A stretch of DNA of 64,000 nucleotides, from positions 5,208,001 to 5,272,000 of the forward strand of contig NZ_CP109031.1 in assembly GCF_036226925.1 (NCBI RefSeq), written 5' to 3'. Every line of letters begins with the position of its first letter. Positions within the stretch are counted from its first letter, which is position 1. Positions 18,909-25,800 of the stretch are shown piece after piece. The translations under genes and the position numbers were made by a program. Below the pieces are notes generated by a model. It saw only the letters and a list, made by a program, of their open reading frames with translations, did not search any database and had not been told where the DNA came from. The DNA is from Streptomyces sp. NBC_00659. GTDB taxonomy: Bacteria; Actinomycetota; Actinomycetes; Streptomycetales; Streptomycetaceae.

Positions 18909-19130
18909 ACGCCTCCTCGGCGTTTGCCCGCCTCGGCTCCGGCTGCGCCACGGCGTGGCTGACGGTGACGCCGATCGCGGCCATGCGGTTCACGACGCCC
19001 GCCCCGGCGTGTGGTCCTCCCCCGGGAGGACGGCGAGAGTGCCGACGGTGAGGTCGTACGGCTTCCAACTCATCGACAGTTGTAGGGGACTGCCGACCAC
19101 CAGGAACTCGTACACCGTCCGGCCCATGAC
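18909..19130 (-). pseudogene. GntR-family regulator fragment (UTRA domain), frameshifted
   Basis: Reading the reverse strand gives MGRTVYEFLVVGSPLQLSMSWKPYDL and GTLAVLP in one frame. After a frame shift near 19020 it continues GGPHAGAGVVNRMAAIGVTVSHAVAQPEPRRANAEEA. Together this is the middle of a GntR/HutC-type UTRA effector domain. The DNA-binding N-terminus is absent, and the C-terminus is cut off exactly where the IS3 copy begins. It is therefore a broken gene interrupted by the insertion. Similar regulators control conjugative elements in Streptomyces, so it may be a remnant of an older element. Confidence 0.72.
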
Positions 19131-19309
19131 TCTCATCCCGACAACCTGCGACGACGACCGCTGTCGTCCCTTGGTGCGGTGTCGCCGTTCGTCTACTTAC
19201 TCCGACTCCTGAAAAGCAGACAGATTCCATTACCAGTAGACGGTGTAGTGGACTGTCTGTCAGGCTTATGGTGTCAACAGGTCGTCCACTGCCGGAGTTT
19301 GGGGGAGTC

Positions 19310-19798
19310 GTGTCTCAGCAGCAGTTCATCTCCGTACCCGTCCCTGCTCAGTACGTCACTCGTGTCTATGCCCTGCTCGCCGAACTCGATCTGAAGGAGG
19401 GGGGGATGAGTAGTCCTCTGCCTGGTGGTACCCAGGGTGCCGAATCGAACGGAGACTGGCCGGTGGTGGAGTGGACCGTCGAGAATTTCAAGTCTCTGAT
19501 CAGCACGGATCTTCCATCGGTCCAGCGAGTCACGGCCCTGCTGGACGTCCTCGCCGTCGAGCCGGAGCGCTTGTACAGCACAACCGCCGTCGTGGAGCGC
19601 CTTAATCTCGACCGCAGCCAGATCAAGGGTGCCCTGGCCGCCTTCACTCGGCACCTGCACGCTCACTACGAGCGCGGCAACTGGCCGATGAAGTGGGAGT
19701 GGGGTACCGACCCAGACTCCACCTACCAGGCTGAGGCGTTCTACGGCCTTGACAAGGTCAACGCCGCTCGCTGGCAAGAGGCTCGCACCGCGGCGTAG
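19310..19798 (+). CDS. Hypothetical protein, 162 aa
   Basis: The GTG at 19310 is chosen because GGGGGA lies 4-9 nt before it. The protein begins MSQQQFISVPVPAQYVTRVYALLAEL, has a Gly/Ser linker, and then a mostly helical domain (NFKSLISTDLPSVQRVTALLDVL, TTAVVERLNLDRSQIKGALAAFTRHLHAHY) that looks like a winged-helix or DNA-binding fold. It ends with an acidic aromatic tail. I do not recognise the family. It lies 14 bp from a tRNA-Trp-like gene on the opposite strand, in the accessory zone. Confidence 0.65.
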   Translation: MSQQQFISVPVPAQYVTRVYALLAELDLKEGGMSSPLPGGTQGAESNGDWPVVEWTVENFKSLISTDLPSVQRVTALLDVLAVEPERLYSTTAVVERLNLDRSQIKGALAAFTRHLHAHYERGNWPMKWEWGTDPDSTYQAEAFYGLDKVNAARWQEARTAA

Positions 19799-19811
19799 TG
19801 CGTTCAGCGGA

Positions 19812-19886
19812 CGAAGCCGACCGGATTCGAACCGGCGTCCTCGCGATTTTGGAGACCGCGCGCGACTACCTCTGCGCTACGACTTC
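19812..19886 (-). tRNA. tRNA-Trp (anticodon CCA), extra or element-borne
   Basis: On the reverse strand a cloverleaf can be drawn. The acceptor GAAGTCG pairs with CGGCTTC (one G-T pair). D-stem GCGC/GCGC has a GG-containing loop. The anticodon arm GCGGT-CTCCAAA-ATCGC has U33 and anticodon CCA. The T-arm is GCCGG-TTCGAAT-CCGGT. Base 26 is missing or the D-stem is one pair short, and CCA is not encoded. The sequence differs widely from the usual Streptomyces tRNA-Trp, so it may be a mobile-element tRNA or one in decay. Confidence 0.65.
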
Positions 19887-20139
19887 GCCCGACCGGGATC
19901 CTAGTCCCGCCGGCAGTACACGAGGCGTACGGGCGCTCTTCGTCAGGCCTCCCACGGGCCTCCCCAGCCTGTTGGTCGCGTGTGAGGCCTGATGCAGGTC
20001 TGTTCACTCGCGTTCGTATGAGGACCGCTGGCCCATGCCGGGATGGGTAAGAACGGCGTTGGACCTTGGCGAATGAGACGGAAACTGAGACGGCTCGGGG
20101 TCAGCCTCGTTGCGGAGGTTGACCCGGCTTCGTTGCCGA

Positions 20140-20928
20140 TTACCTCACGTCGAGGAGGTCACCGCTGGAGTTGGCTGCTGGTGTTGTCGAGGTGCCCGCG
20201 AAGGAGTAGCGGTAGTACCCGTCGACTGAAGCCTTCACTGTGGTCTTCAGTGTGCCGGTGCTGCTTGTCGTGACGGTCTTGATCGTGCTGTATGTGGTGC
20301 TGCCCTTCTTGCGGAACTGCAGCTTGACGGGCTGGCCTGAGTAGCCCGCGTACTTGTGGGTGTCCCAGTTCGCGCGCGAGAGCTTTCCCGTGACCGTGAC
20401 GGTCTTGCCCTTCGTCACTGGCTCGGGCGTGGCATTGACGGTGAGCTGAGAGGCGCGCTGCACCTTGACAGTGCTGTAGGAATCCTCCCAGGACTGGACC
20501 CGGTTGCCGGAGATGGCGCCGGGGCGGACGTGCCAGATGCCTGCGAACGCGTTGGTCACTTCGTTGGTGTAGGCCCTGGCATCGGCTTTGACCTGGAAGG
20601 AGCTTGTGCAGGTGGTTGTAGTGGAGCTCGATGCGGCGCACTTGAGCTCGCCAGACCGGGCGATCCCGCCGTCGTGGTCGTCGTAGGAGCCGCTGCCATG
20701 CCAAATGTCGAGCCATGTCTCCTTCACGCCGGCGGGGTCGGAGGCGGTCACCGATACGGTGAAGTACGTGACGGCGGTGGGGCCCACCACGATGTTCTTG
20801 CCTCCGTTGACGACCACCTTGGTGATCTTCGGTCCGTCGCCGGCCGCACTTGCGTCGGGGGCCATGAGTCCGCCCAAAGCCAGAGAACCGCATATCGCCA
20901 CAACTGCGGGCGTGACCCGTCTATGCAT
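20140..20928 (-). CDS. Secreted beta-rich (Ig-like repeat) protein
   Basis: 262 aa from the ATG at 20928 (MHRRVTPAVVAICGS), with TTGAGGAAG upstream. The N-terminus is a Sec signal peptide: an arginine pair, the hydrophobic AVVAICGSLALGGLMA, and a cleavage site near ASA-AGD. The mature part is beta-rich with many Thr/Ser/Val and one CAAS...TTC cysteine pair. The C-terminal 100 residues (VTKGKTVTVTGKLSRANWD, YYRYSFAGTSTTPAANS) match the bacterial repeat domain found in Streptomyces surface and secreted proteins. No enzyme motif is seen. Codon use is less G+C-rich than the flanking core genes. Confidence 0.75.
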   Translation of the reverse strand: MHRRVTPAVVAICGSLALGGLMAPDASAAGDGPKITKVVVNGGKNIVVGPTAVTYFTVSVTASDPAGVKETWLDIWHGSGSYDDHDGGIARSGELKCAASSSTTTTCTSSFQVKADARAYTNEVTNAFAGIWHVRPGAISGNRVQSWEDSYSTVKVQRASQLTVNATPEPVTKGKTVTVTGKLSRANWDTHKYAGYSGQPVKLQFRKKGSTTYSTIKTVTTSSTGTLKTTVKASVDGYYRYSFAGTSTTPAANSSGDLLDVR

Positions 20929-21261
20929 GTGCTTCCTCAAGTAGGGATGAGGGCCCGCCGTGCTTTTCTCCACGCTGGACCGAGCGATTCGATCAATCTC
21001 TTGACCTGCGTGATCAGACGACCGGTGCAGCAGGATGGTTACCGGCGGAGCCGAAAAGGCCGGCAGAAGGGCCGGGCCGAAGCAGCCGGGTTGTCACCTG
21101 GAAGGCGGGCTACTTGTCACAGACGCTCGGTGCCTTTCGATCCCTCACCTCGTGGTCCGCCGGCGGCTCGGGCTCGACGGCCGTACCGACATGGCGTGAC
21201 GGCGCCGGTCACGAGGATGTGCATGCGCCATCTCCGCGGGGTGACGCGAACCGGAAGCGCG
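20929..21261. other. Intergenic between secreted protein and SDR genes
   Basis: About 330 bp with no supported gene. The SDR gene ends at 21262, and the secreted-protein promoter should lie in the first part. I see no repeat or RNA here. Confidence 0.4.
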
Positions 21262-22005
21262 TCACCAGGGCACCTCTCCCTCGTCGTCGAAGAAGCGGCC
21301 CGTCGGCCCGTCGGCCGATACGGTGGCCAGCCGGATCGCGGCGGCTGCGCCCTGCTGGGGGGTGCGCACTCCCCGGAAGCCGTTGAGGTCGGTCGCCGTG
21401 AAGCCGGGGCAGACGGCGTTGATCAGGATGTGGGTGTCGGCCAGTTCCTTGGCGTACTGCACGGTGACGGCGTTGAGGAACGTCTTCGACGGAGAGTAGG
21501 CGACGGCGATGGGCCCCGTCTCGGCGCCGGGCGTGGTCTGGAGCGTGAGGGAGCCGACGCTGCTGGAGACGTTCACAATCCGCGGCGACGACGAGCGGCG
21601 CAGCAGAGGGAGCAGGGCGTTGGTGACGCGGATGACACCGATCACGTTGGTCTCCACGGCCGCCCGTACCCGGTTCACGTCGACCGTGGTGGGCTCCTGC
21701 GGTCCGCCGCCGGTGATCCCCGCATTGTTGACGAGCGCGTCGAGCCGCCCGGCCCGCTCCTTCACCAGCCGAGCCGCCGCTGTCACGCTGGCGTCGTCGG
21801 TCACATCCAGCGGCACGCCGAACGCGTCGGCTCCGGCCGCGCGCAGCTTGTCCACAGCGGCCTCGCGCCGCTCCTCGTTCCGCGCGCCGATTCCGACGGA
21901 CCAGCCGAGGGCGCCGAGCCCGGCGGCGATCTCGTACCCGATGCCCTTGTTGGCCCCGGTCACCAGCGCGACCTTGTGGTGGTTCACGGTGTTCGTCTCA
22001 CTCAT
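21262..22005 (-). CDS. Short-chain dehydrogenase/reductase (SDR)
   Basis: 247 aa from the ATG at 22005 (MSETNTVNHHKVALVTGANKG). Classical SDR features appear in order: NAD(P) loop TGANKGIGYEIA, GARNEERR (arginines after the second strand favour NADPH), LVNNAGITGG, the catalytic serine region NVSSSVGSL, and then an active-site YSPSK motif in which Tyr and Lys take the YxxxK places. ICPGF-like NAVCPGFTATDLN follows. It reduces or oxidises a small carbonyl or alcohol. The LysR gene starts divergently 104 bp away and probably regulates it. Confidence 0.93.
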   Translation of the reverse strand: MSETNTVNHHKVALVTGANKGIGYEIAAGLGALGWSVGIGARNEERREAAVDKLRAAGADAFGVPLDVTDDASVTAAARLVKERAGRLDALVNNAGITGGGPQEPTTVDVNRVRAAVETNVIGVIRVTNALLPLLRRSSSPRIVNVSSSVGSLTLQTTPGAETGPIAVAYSPSKTFLNAVTVQYAKELADTHILINAVCPGFTATDLNGFRGVRTPQQGAAAAIRLATVSADGPTGRFFDDEGEVPW

Positions 22006-22109
22006 GACATCGATACTTCTCCCCCGCCGGGCAGGGCGTCCAAGACCGACTGGGTGGACGGCGATACCGCCCGGGTATCGTTCCTGGCCGTCCCGGTTAG
22101 GCTGGCGGG

Positions 22110-22958
22110 GTGGAGACACGTGAGCTGCGGTACTTCGTCGCGGTCGCCGAAGAGCTGCACTTCGGCCGGGCCGCGCAGCGGCTCGGGATCACCCAACCCC
22201 CGCTGTCGCGGGCGATCGGCGGGCTCGAACGGCGCCTGGGCACCCTCCTGCTGGAGCGCGGCAGCCGGGGTGTCGCCCTGACCGGGGCAGGGGCGGTGCT
22301 GCTGCGGGAGGCGCGGGCGGCGCTGGACGCCGTCGAGGCCGCCGAACGGCGCACCCGCCGGGCCGCCCTCGCGGCGACCGGCCGCCCCGCCGTGGTCCTG
22401 GCCGCGAAGGCGGGAGCCTCCGGTGAACTGCTGGCGAAACTCCTCGACGCCTACGCCGCCGAGCCCGGCGCCGTCGCCGTGGACGTCGTGCTGTGCGGGC
22501 CGGGCGAGCAGACACGGTTGCTGCACGACGGCCGGGCCGACGTAGCCCTGCTGCATCGGCCGTTCGACGACACGGCCGGCTTCGACACCGAGGACCTGCA
22601 CTCCGAGGGTCAGGTCGCGATCATCCCGGCGGGCCACCCTCTCAGCGCCCGCCCCCACGTGCGGCTCGCCGAGGTCACCGACCTTCCCGACCTGCCCCTG
22701 CCCCGCTGGCCTCACCCTGACGGCACCTTCCCGGACGGCCCCGGACCGCAGGTGCGCGACCACACGCAACTCACCCAGCTCATCGCCCTCGGCCGCGCCT
22801 GCGCGGTCGTGCCGGAGTCGGGCCGCGCCGGCCTGCGCGAGGACCTCACCGCCGTACCGGTCCCCGACGCCCCCCACGTCACCACGGTCATCGCCTGGCC
22901 CCCACACAGCCGCTCAACGGCGGTCGCGGGGCTGGTCCGCGCCGCCACTGCCCTGTGA
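22110..22958 (+). CDS. LysR-family transcriptional regulator
   Basis: 282 aa from the GTG at 22110. The N-terminal helix-turn-helix reads ELRYFVAVAEELHFGRAAQRLGITQPPLSRAI, the standard LysR start. An effector domain follows, with the linker helix AALDAVEAAERR and the two-lobed periplasmic-binding fold (LHDGRADVALLHRPF, DLHSEGQVAIIPAGHPLS). It is divergent from the SDR gene. LysR proteins usually bind the shared promoter and activate the neighbour in response to a small molecule. Confidence 0.93.
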   Translation: METRELRYFVAVAEELHFGRAAQRLGITQPPLSRAIGGLERRLGTLLLERGSRGVALTGAGAVLLREARAALDAVEAAERRTRRAALAATGRPAVVLAAKAGASGELLAKLLDAYAAEPGAVAVDVVLCGPGEQTRLLHDGRADVALLHRPFDDTAGFDTEDLHSEGQVAIIPAGHPLSARPHVRLAEVTDLPDLPLPRWPHPDGTFPDGPGPQVRDHTQLTQLIALGRACAVVPESGRAGLREDLTAVPVPDAPHVTTVIAWPPHSRSTAVAGLVRAATAL

Positions 22959-23201
22959 CCGACGGCGGTGAACGCCGGGACACCGTGCTGGATTTCGGGG
23001 ACAGCGTCCGGTCTGCCATCAGCTCCCGACACATCGTGCGGTACGAGGTGACTGGCCTGCACCGGCGCTGCCGGAACCGCGCCCCCGGCACAGCCAGGCT
23101 CCGACGCGAAGTGACAAAAAGCCTGCCTTGGTGACACCTATCGCGCCTCGGCTCACCAACACGCGGGCACCATCGGCAGGTTGGAAAGGCTCAGTGACCC
23201 T

Positions 23202-23738
23202 TTAGGGCTGATCAACGGCGTGTTCCCTCAGGAAGGCCCCTGCGTAGGCTGCCGCCTCTTCCTTCGTCGCGTACGAGGTGTCGCCGTCGGGCGTGCCGTG
23301 TGTTCCGTCGGCGCCCTCGCCTGTCCACCTCCAGCCGCCGGACGAAGGCTCTTGCGTCAGTTCGGCCGTTCCATCGAACAGTTCGAGTACGGCGCTCGTG
23401 TGCGCTGCGGTGGCCGGCGGGCGGCTGATGGCATCAGGCCATTTCTTGCGGGCGCCTTGCCGGGTGATGCCCCAAACGGCGCCCAGCTGCTCGTAGCTCG
23501 CGCCGTAAGCCCCGGCAGTTCCCGCTGCGATCGCCGTCAACCGTTTGGCCTCCGTGTCCATCACCTTCCATGCGGCAAGGACGGACAGCGCCACTTCGAC
23601 CGGGTCCGCCTCCCACATTCGGTCCCCTGGCAGCCCTGACGCGCGGGAGCGCATGGCCGATGCGAGCGGATTCAGGGCGTCGTATAGAGCCTTGTCGAGC
23701 TCTACCTGTTCTTCGGGGGTGATCTCAAGCAAAGCCAT
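23202..23738 (-). CDS. Hypothetical protein with a possible helix-turn-helix
   Basis: 178 aa from the ATG at 23738. It is mainly helical (ITPEEQVELDKALYDALNPLASAM), with a conserved-looking block YEQLGAVWGITRQGARKKWP near residues 82-101 that fits a helix-turn-helix. A Gly-rich linker and a small C-terminal domain (TSYATKEEAAAYAGAFLREH) follow. I do not recognise the family; similar proteins with a predicted DNA-binding centre occur in Streptomyces accessory regions. No operon partner. Confidence 0.65.
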   Translation of the reverse strand: MALLEITPEEQVELDKALYDALNPLASAMRSRASGLPGDRMWEADPVEVALSVLAAWKVMDTEAKRLTAIAAGTAGAYGASYEQLGAVWGITRQGARKKWPDAISRPPATAAHTSAVLELFDGTAELTQEPSSGGWRWTGEGADGTHGTPDGDTSYATKEEAAAYAGAFLREHAVDQP

Positions 23739-24078
23739 GCGACAACTTTAGTTACCCGTGATGGGGATTGTAAACAATAGTTTCCAGCCGAGGCTGTGGT
23801 CATGCACCATCAGCTTTGAACTGAGGGCCAGACCGGACCGTCGCAGCAGCTTGCCAGCCCTGCGGCTTCAAGTAGACAGGCTCTGGTGACGAGCAGCAGA
23901 CACCACAGCCCACGGCCACCGCTCGCGCCCCCTCGATGCGAACTATGGGCGGGGCGGTCGCTGAGGTCTGCTTTGCTGAGCGGACGGTCATGCGGGGCTG
24001 CTGGCGGTTGGGACCGGTCGCGATGGTTGCTGTACCTCGCTGCGGGTACGGCAGGAAGGCGTGAGGTACAACTACGCC
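23739..24078. other. Intergenic, no gene seen
   Basis: About 340 bp, A+T-richer near 23750-23790 (GTAAACAATAGTTTCC), which is probably the promoter of the leftward hypothetical gene. The remainder is unremarkable. Confidence 0.4.
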
Positions 24079-24327
24079 ATGACGACTCGACCGACGCAGG
24101 CAATGTGGTGGGCTGAAATGGCCATCTTCCTTGCCGTAGCCGCCGTGACTTTCGCCGGGATCAGCGCCTTTCTGGTGGCATCGGCACCCCAGGGTCGCCA
24201 CGTCACAGTGGAGGGCGGGGCCTCCATCGTGCTGATTGCGCTGTCCGTCGGCGTCGGCATCTTCGTGAGCGGCCGGTTCAGGGCATGGGGGCTGCGTCGG
24301 CAAGCCGTGTCCTGCACGCGGTCTTGA
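24079..24327 (+). CDS. Small two-helix membrane protein
   Basis: 82 aa from the ATG at 24079; a GTG at 24061 is also in frame. Two membrane helices are clear: MAIFLAVAAVTFAGISAFLV and GGASIVLIALSVGVGIFVSG. The last residues run into the tRNA-Ser fragment, so the natural C-terminus may have been replaced when that sequence arrived. Function unknown. Confidence 0.5.
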   Translation: MTTRPTQAMWWAEMAIFLAVAAVTFAGISAFLVASAPQGRHVTVEGGASIVLIALSVGVGIFVSGRFRAWGLRRQAVSCTRS

Positions 24328-24377
24328 AAACCGTCGTGGCGCGAGTCACCGTGGGTTCACATCCCACACCCACCGCA
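24318..24377 (+). pseudogene. 3' fragment of tRNA-Ser (UGA), old attachment site
   Basis: The anticodon arm (GCGGT, loop with TGA, ACCGT), the long variable arm, the T-arm GTGGG-TTCACAT-CCCAC, the 3' acceptor strand ACCCACC and G-CA are intact. The matching 5' acceptor strand GGTGGGT and D-arm are absent: the bases before 24318 do not pair. A tRNA 3' piece without its 5' half is the usual trace of tRNA-directed integration. It lies 19 bp before the open frame of the truncated integrase. Confidence 0.72.
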
Positions 24378-24395
24378 CACGTGAACTGCCTCTGA

Positions 24396-25286
24396 CCAGG
24401 TATCTCGGTCAAGGTCCAGCGGGCCCGGCGGAAGCGGCCGGAACCCTGGTCGGTGGAGGAAGCCTGCGCCTTCCTGGAGAACGCCCAGATCTGGCGGGAC
24501 TACCTCTACCCGGCGTACGTCCTGATCCTCGTTCTCGGCCTGCGCAAGGGCGAGGTTCTTGGCCTCACCTGGTCGGACGTGAACCTTGATACGGGGGAGC
24601 TGCACATTCGCCACCAGCTACAGCGGGTCCGCCGGCGGCTGCTGCACACCGACACGGCCAAGACGGAGGCCTCGGAGGCGGTGCTCCCGCTGCCTGACAT
24701 CTGCCTGACTGCCCTCCGGCTCCGCCAGAAGGAGCAGCAGGCCGCGAAGGAGCGGGCCAAGGATCTGTGGACGGAGTCAGATCTCGTCTTCACCACCCGC
24801 TACGGCACCCCGGTCGAGCCGAGGAACTTCACCCGCGAGTTCGACCGCCGCTGCGAGCGCGCCGACGTCCGCCGTATCCGTGTCCACGACACCCGCCACA
24901 CCTGCGCATCGCTCCTGGCGGCCCTCGACGTCCACCCCCGGATCGCGATGCAGATTCTCCGCCACTCGGAGATCGCGGTCACGATGGAGGTCTACACGCA
25001 CGTGCCCTCTGCCGAGACCCGTCGGGCGCTCCGCAAGCTAGGCAAGGCGCTGGGTGGCGGCGGCAAGCAGAAGAAGGAAAAGAAGGGGAAGCGCAAGCAG
25101 CAAGAGGGGGCGGAAGAGCCGTCGCCGAGGGCGGCCAGCGAGAGCCATAGCGGTTGCTGTACTCCGCTGCTGTACGCACGACAGAGGCCCATTCGCGATC
25201 AAGCGAATGGGCCTCTGACCTGTGTCGGGGTGGCGGGATTTGAACCCACGACCTCTTCGTCCCGAACGCGGTCAGCCCCCTCGTGA
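24396..25286 (+). pseudogene. Tyrosine integrase remnant, N-terminus missing
   Basis: The frame opens after a TGA at 24393 and reads SVKVQRARRKRPEPWS..., with no good start codon at the family's usual place; a GTG at 24453 gives only the catalytic half. The catalytic residues are all present: Arg in LGLRKGEVLGLTW, HDTRHTCASLL, HSEIAVTMEVYTHV with the nucleophile Tyr. The arm-binding and core-binding domains (about 150-200 residues) are gone. The frame then runs into attL of the intact element. It is the int gene of an earlier element that used the same tRNA-Pro site. Confidence 0.85.
25177..25269. repeat. attL: 93-bp direct repeat with the 3' part of tRNA-Pro
   Basis: Contains the last 44 nt of tRNA-Pro (25226-25269, reverse strand) plus the downstream terminator hairpin (15-bp stem, 25183-25197 with 25204-25218). 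Identity to attR stops at CCCGAACG, inside the anticodon arm. The single mismatch falls in the hairpin loop. Confidence 0.92.
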
Positions 25287-25368
25287 CCTTGTTCCGGGGC
25301 CACGGGCCTGATTGTTCGGCTCCGACACTGTCCACTACCGTCCGGGACGGTCTTCGTGCGGTTGCCTC

Positions 25369-25391
25369 GTTTGGCCCCCCGTTTGGCCCCC
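25369..25391. promoter_or_regulatory. Tandem GTTTGGCCCCC repeats near attL (candidate Int arm sites)
   Basis: Two 11-bp units at 25369-25379 and 25381-25391. A matching degenerate pair lies beside attR at 44343-44365. Paired short repeats on both inner flanks are what integrase arm-binding sites look like. Confidence 0.5.
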
Positions 25392-25749
25392 GTACCCCGA
25401 CCTGATCGCACGAGTGCGCCACTCGCCAACCCCTTAGTAACCTCGCTATCTCATAACTGTTGTTTCGTCAAATCCATTTTTGCTTAAGCCAATTGGGTTG
25501 CACGGGTCATCTGAGTGGGTGAAGCTTCTCAGCAGTGACGCGAGACACGCGTGACTGCGCCCTCCCCAGAAGCGCCGACTTCTCCGGGGGGGAACAGCGA
25601 GGCCCACCCCAACGCCATTGTTTTGAGCGTCGAGGCCGGACTAACGCAGTGCTAGATGTGTCTCTTGCCGCTCTCACCGAAGCGGGCCAGATCCGCGGAG
25701 TGTGGGTGCGAGGGCTGGTTCGGCGTCTCCGGCTCCCGTGTGTTGTGCT

Positions 25750-25772
25750 CCGCGGGAGAGTGTCTCCCGCGG
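25750..25772 (+). promoter_or_regulatory. Strong hairpin in the leader of the ParB-like gene
   Basis: A perfect 10-bp stem CCGCGGGAGA/TCTCCCGCGG with a 3-nt loop ends 28 nt before the GTG start at 25801, just ahead of the AGGAGG ribosome site. It could be an operator dyad or an mRNA structure. The rest of 25287-25800 holds no supported gene; it is A+T-richer around 25435-25500. Confidence 0.5.
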
Positions 25773-25800
25773 TACAGGGAGCCCAATAGGAGGCTTTCTC

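Noticed and set aside
24286..24376. Complete tRNA-Ser gene
   Set aside because: Only the 3' two thirds folds. The candidate 5' acceptor GGGGGCT mismatches ACCCACC at two of seven positions, and the D-arm is wrong.
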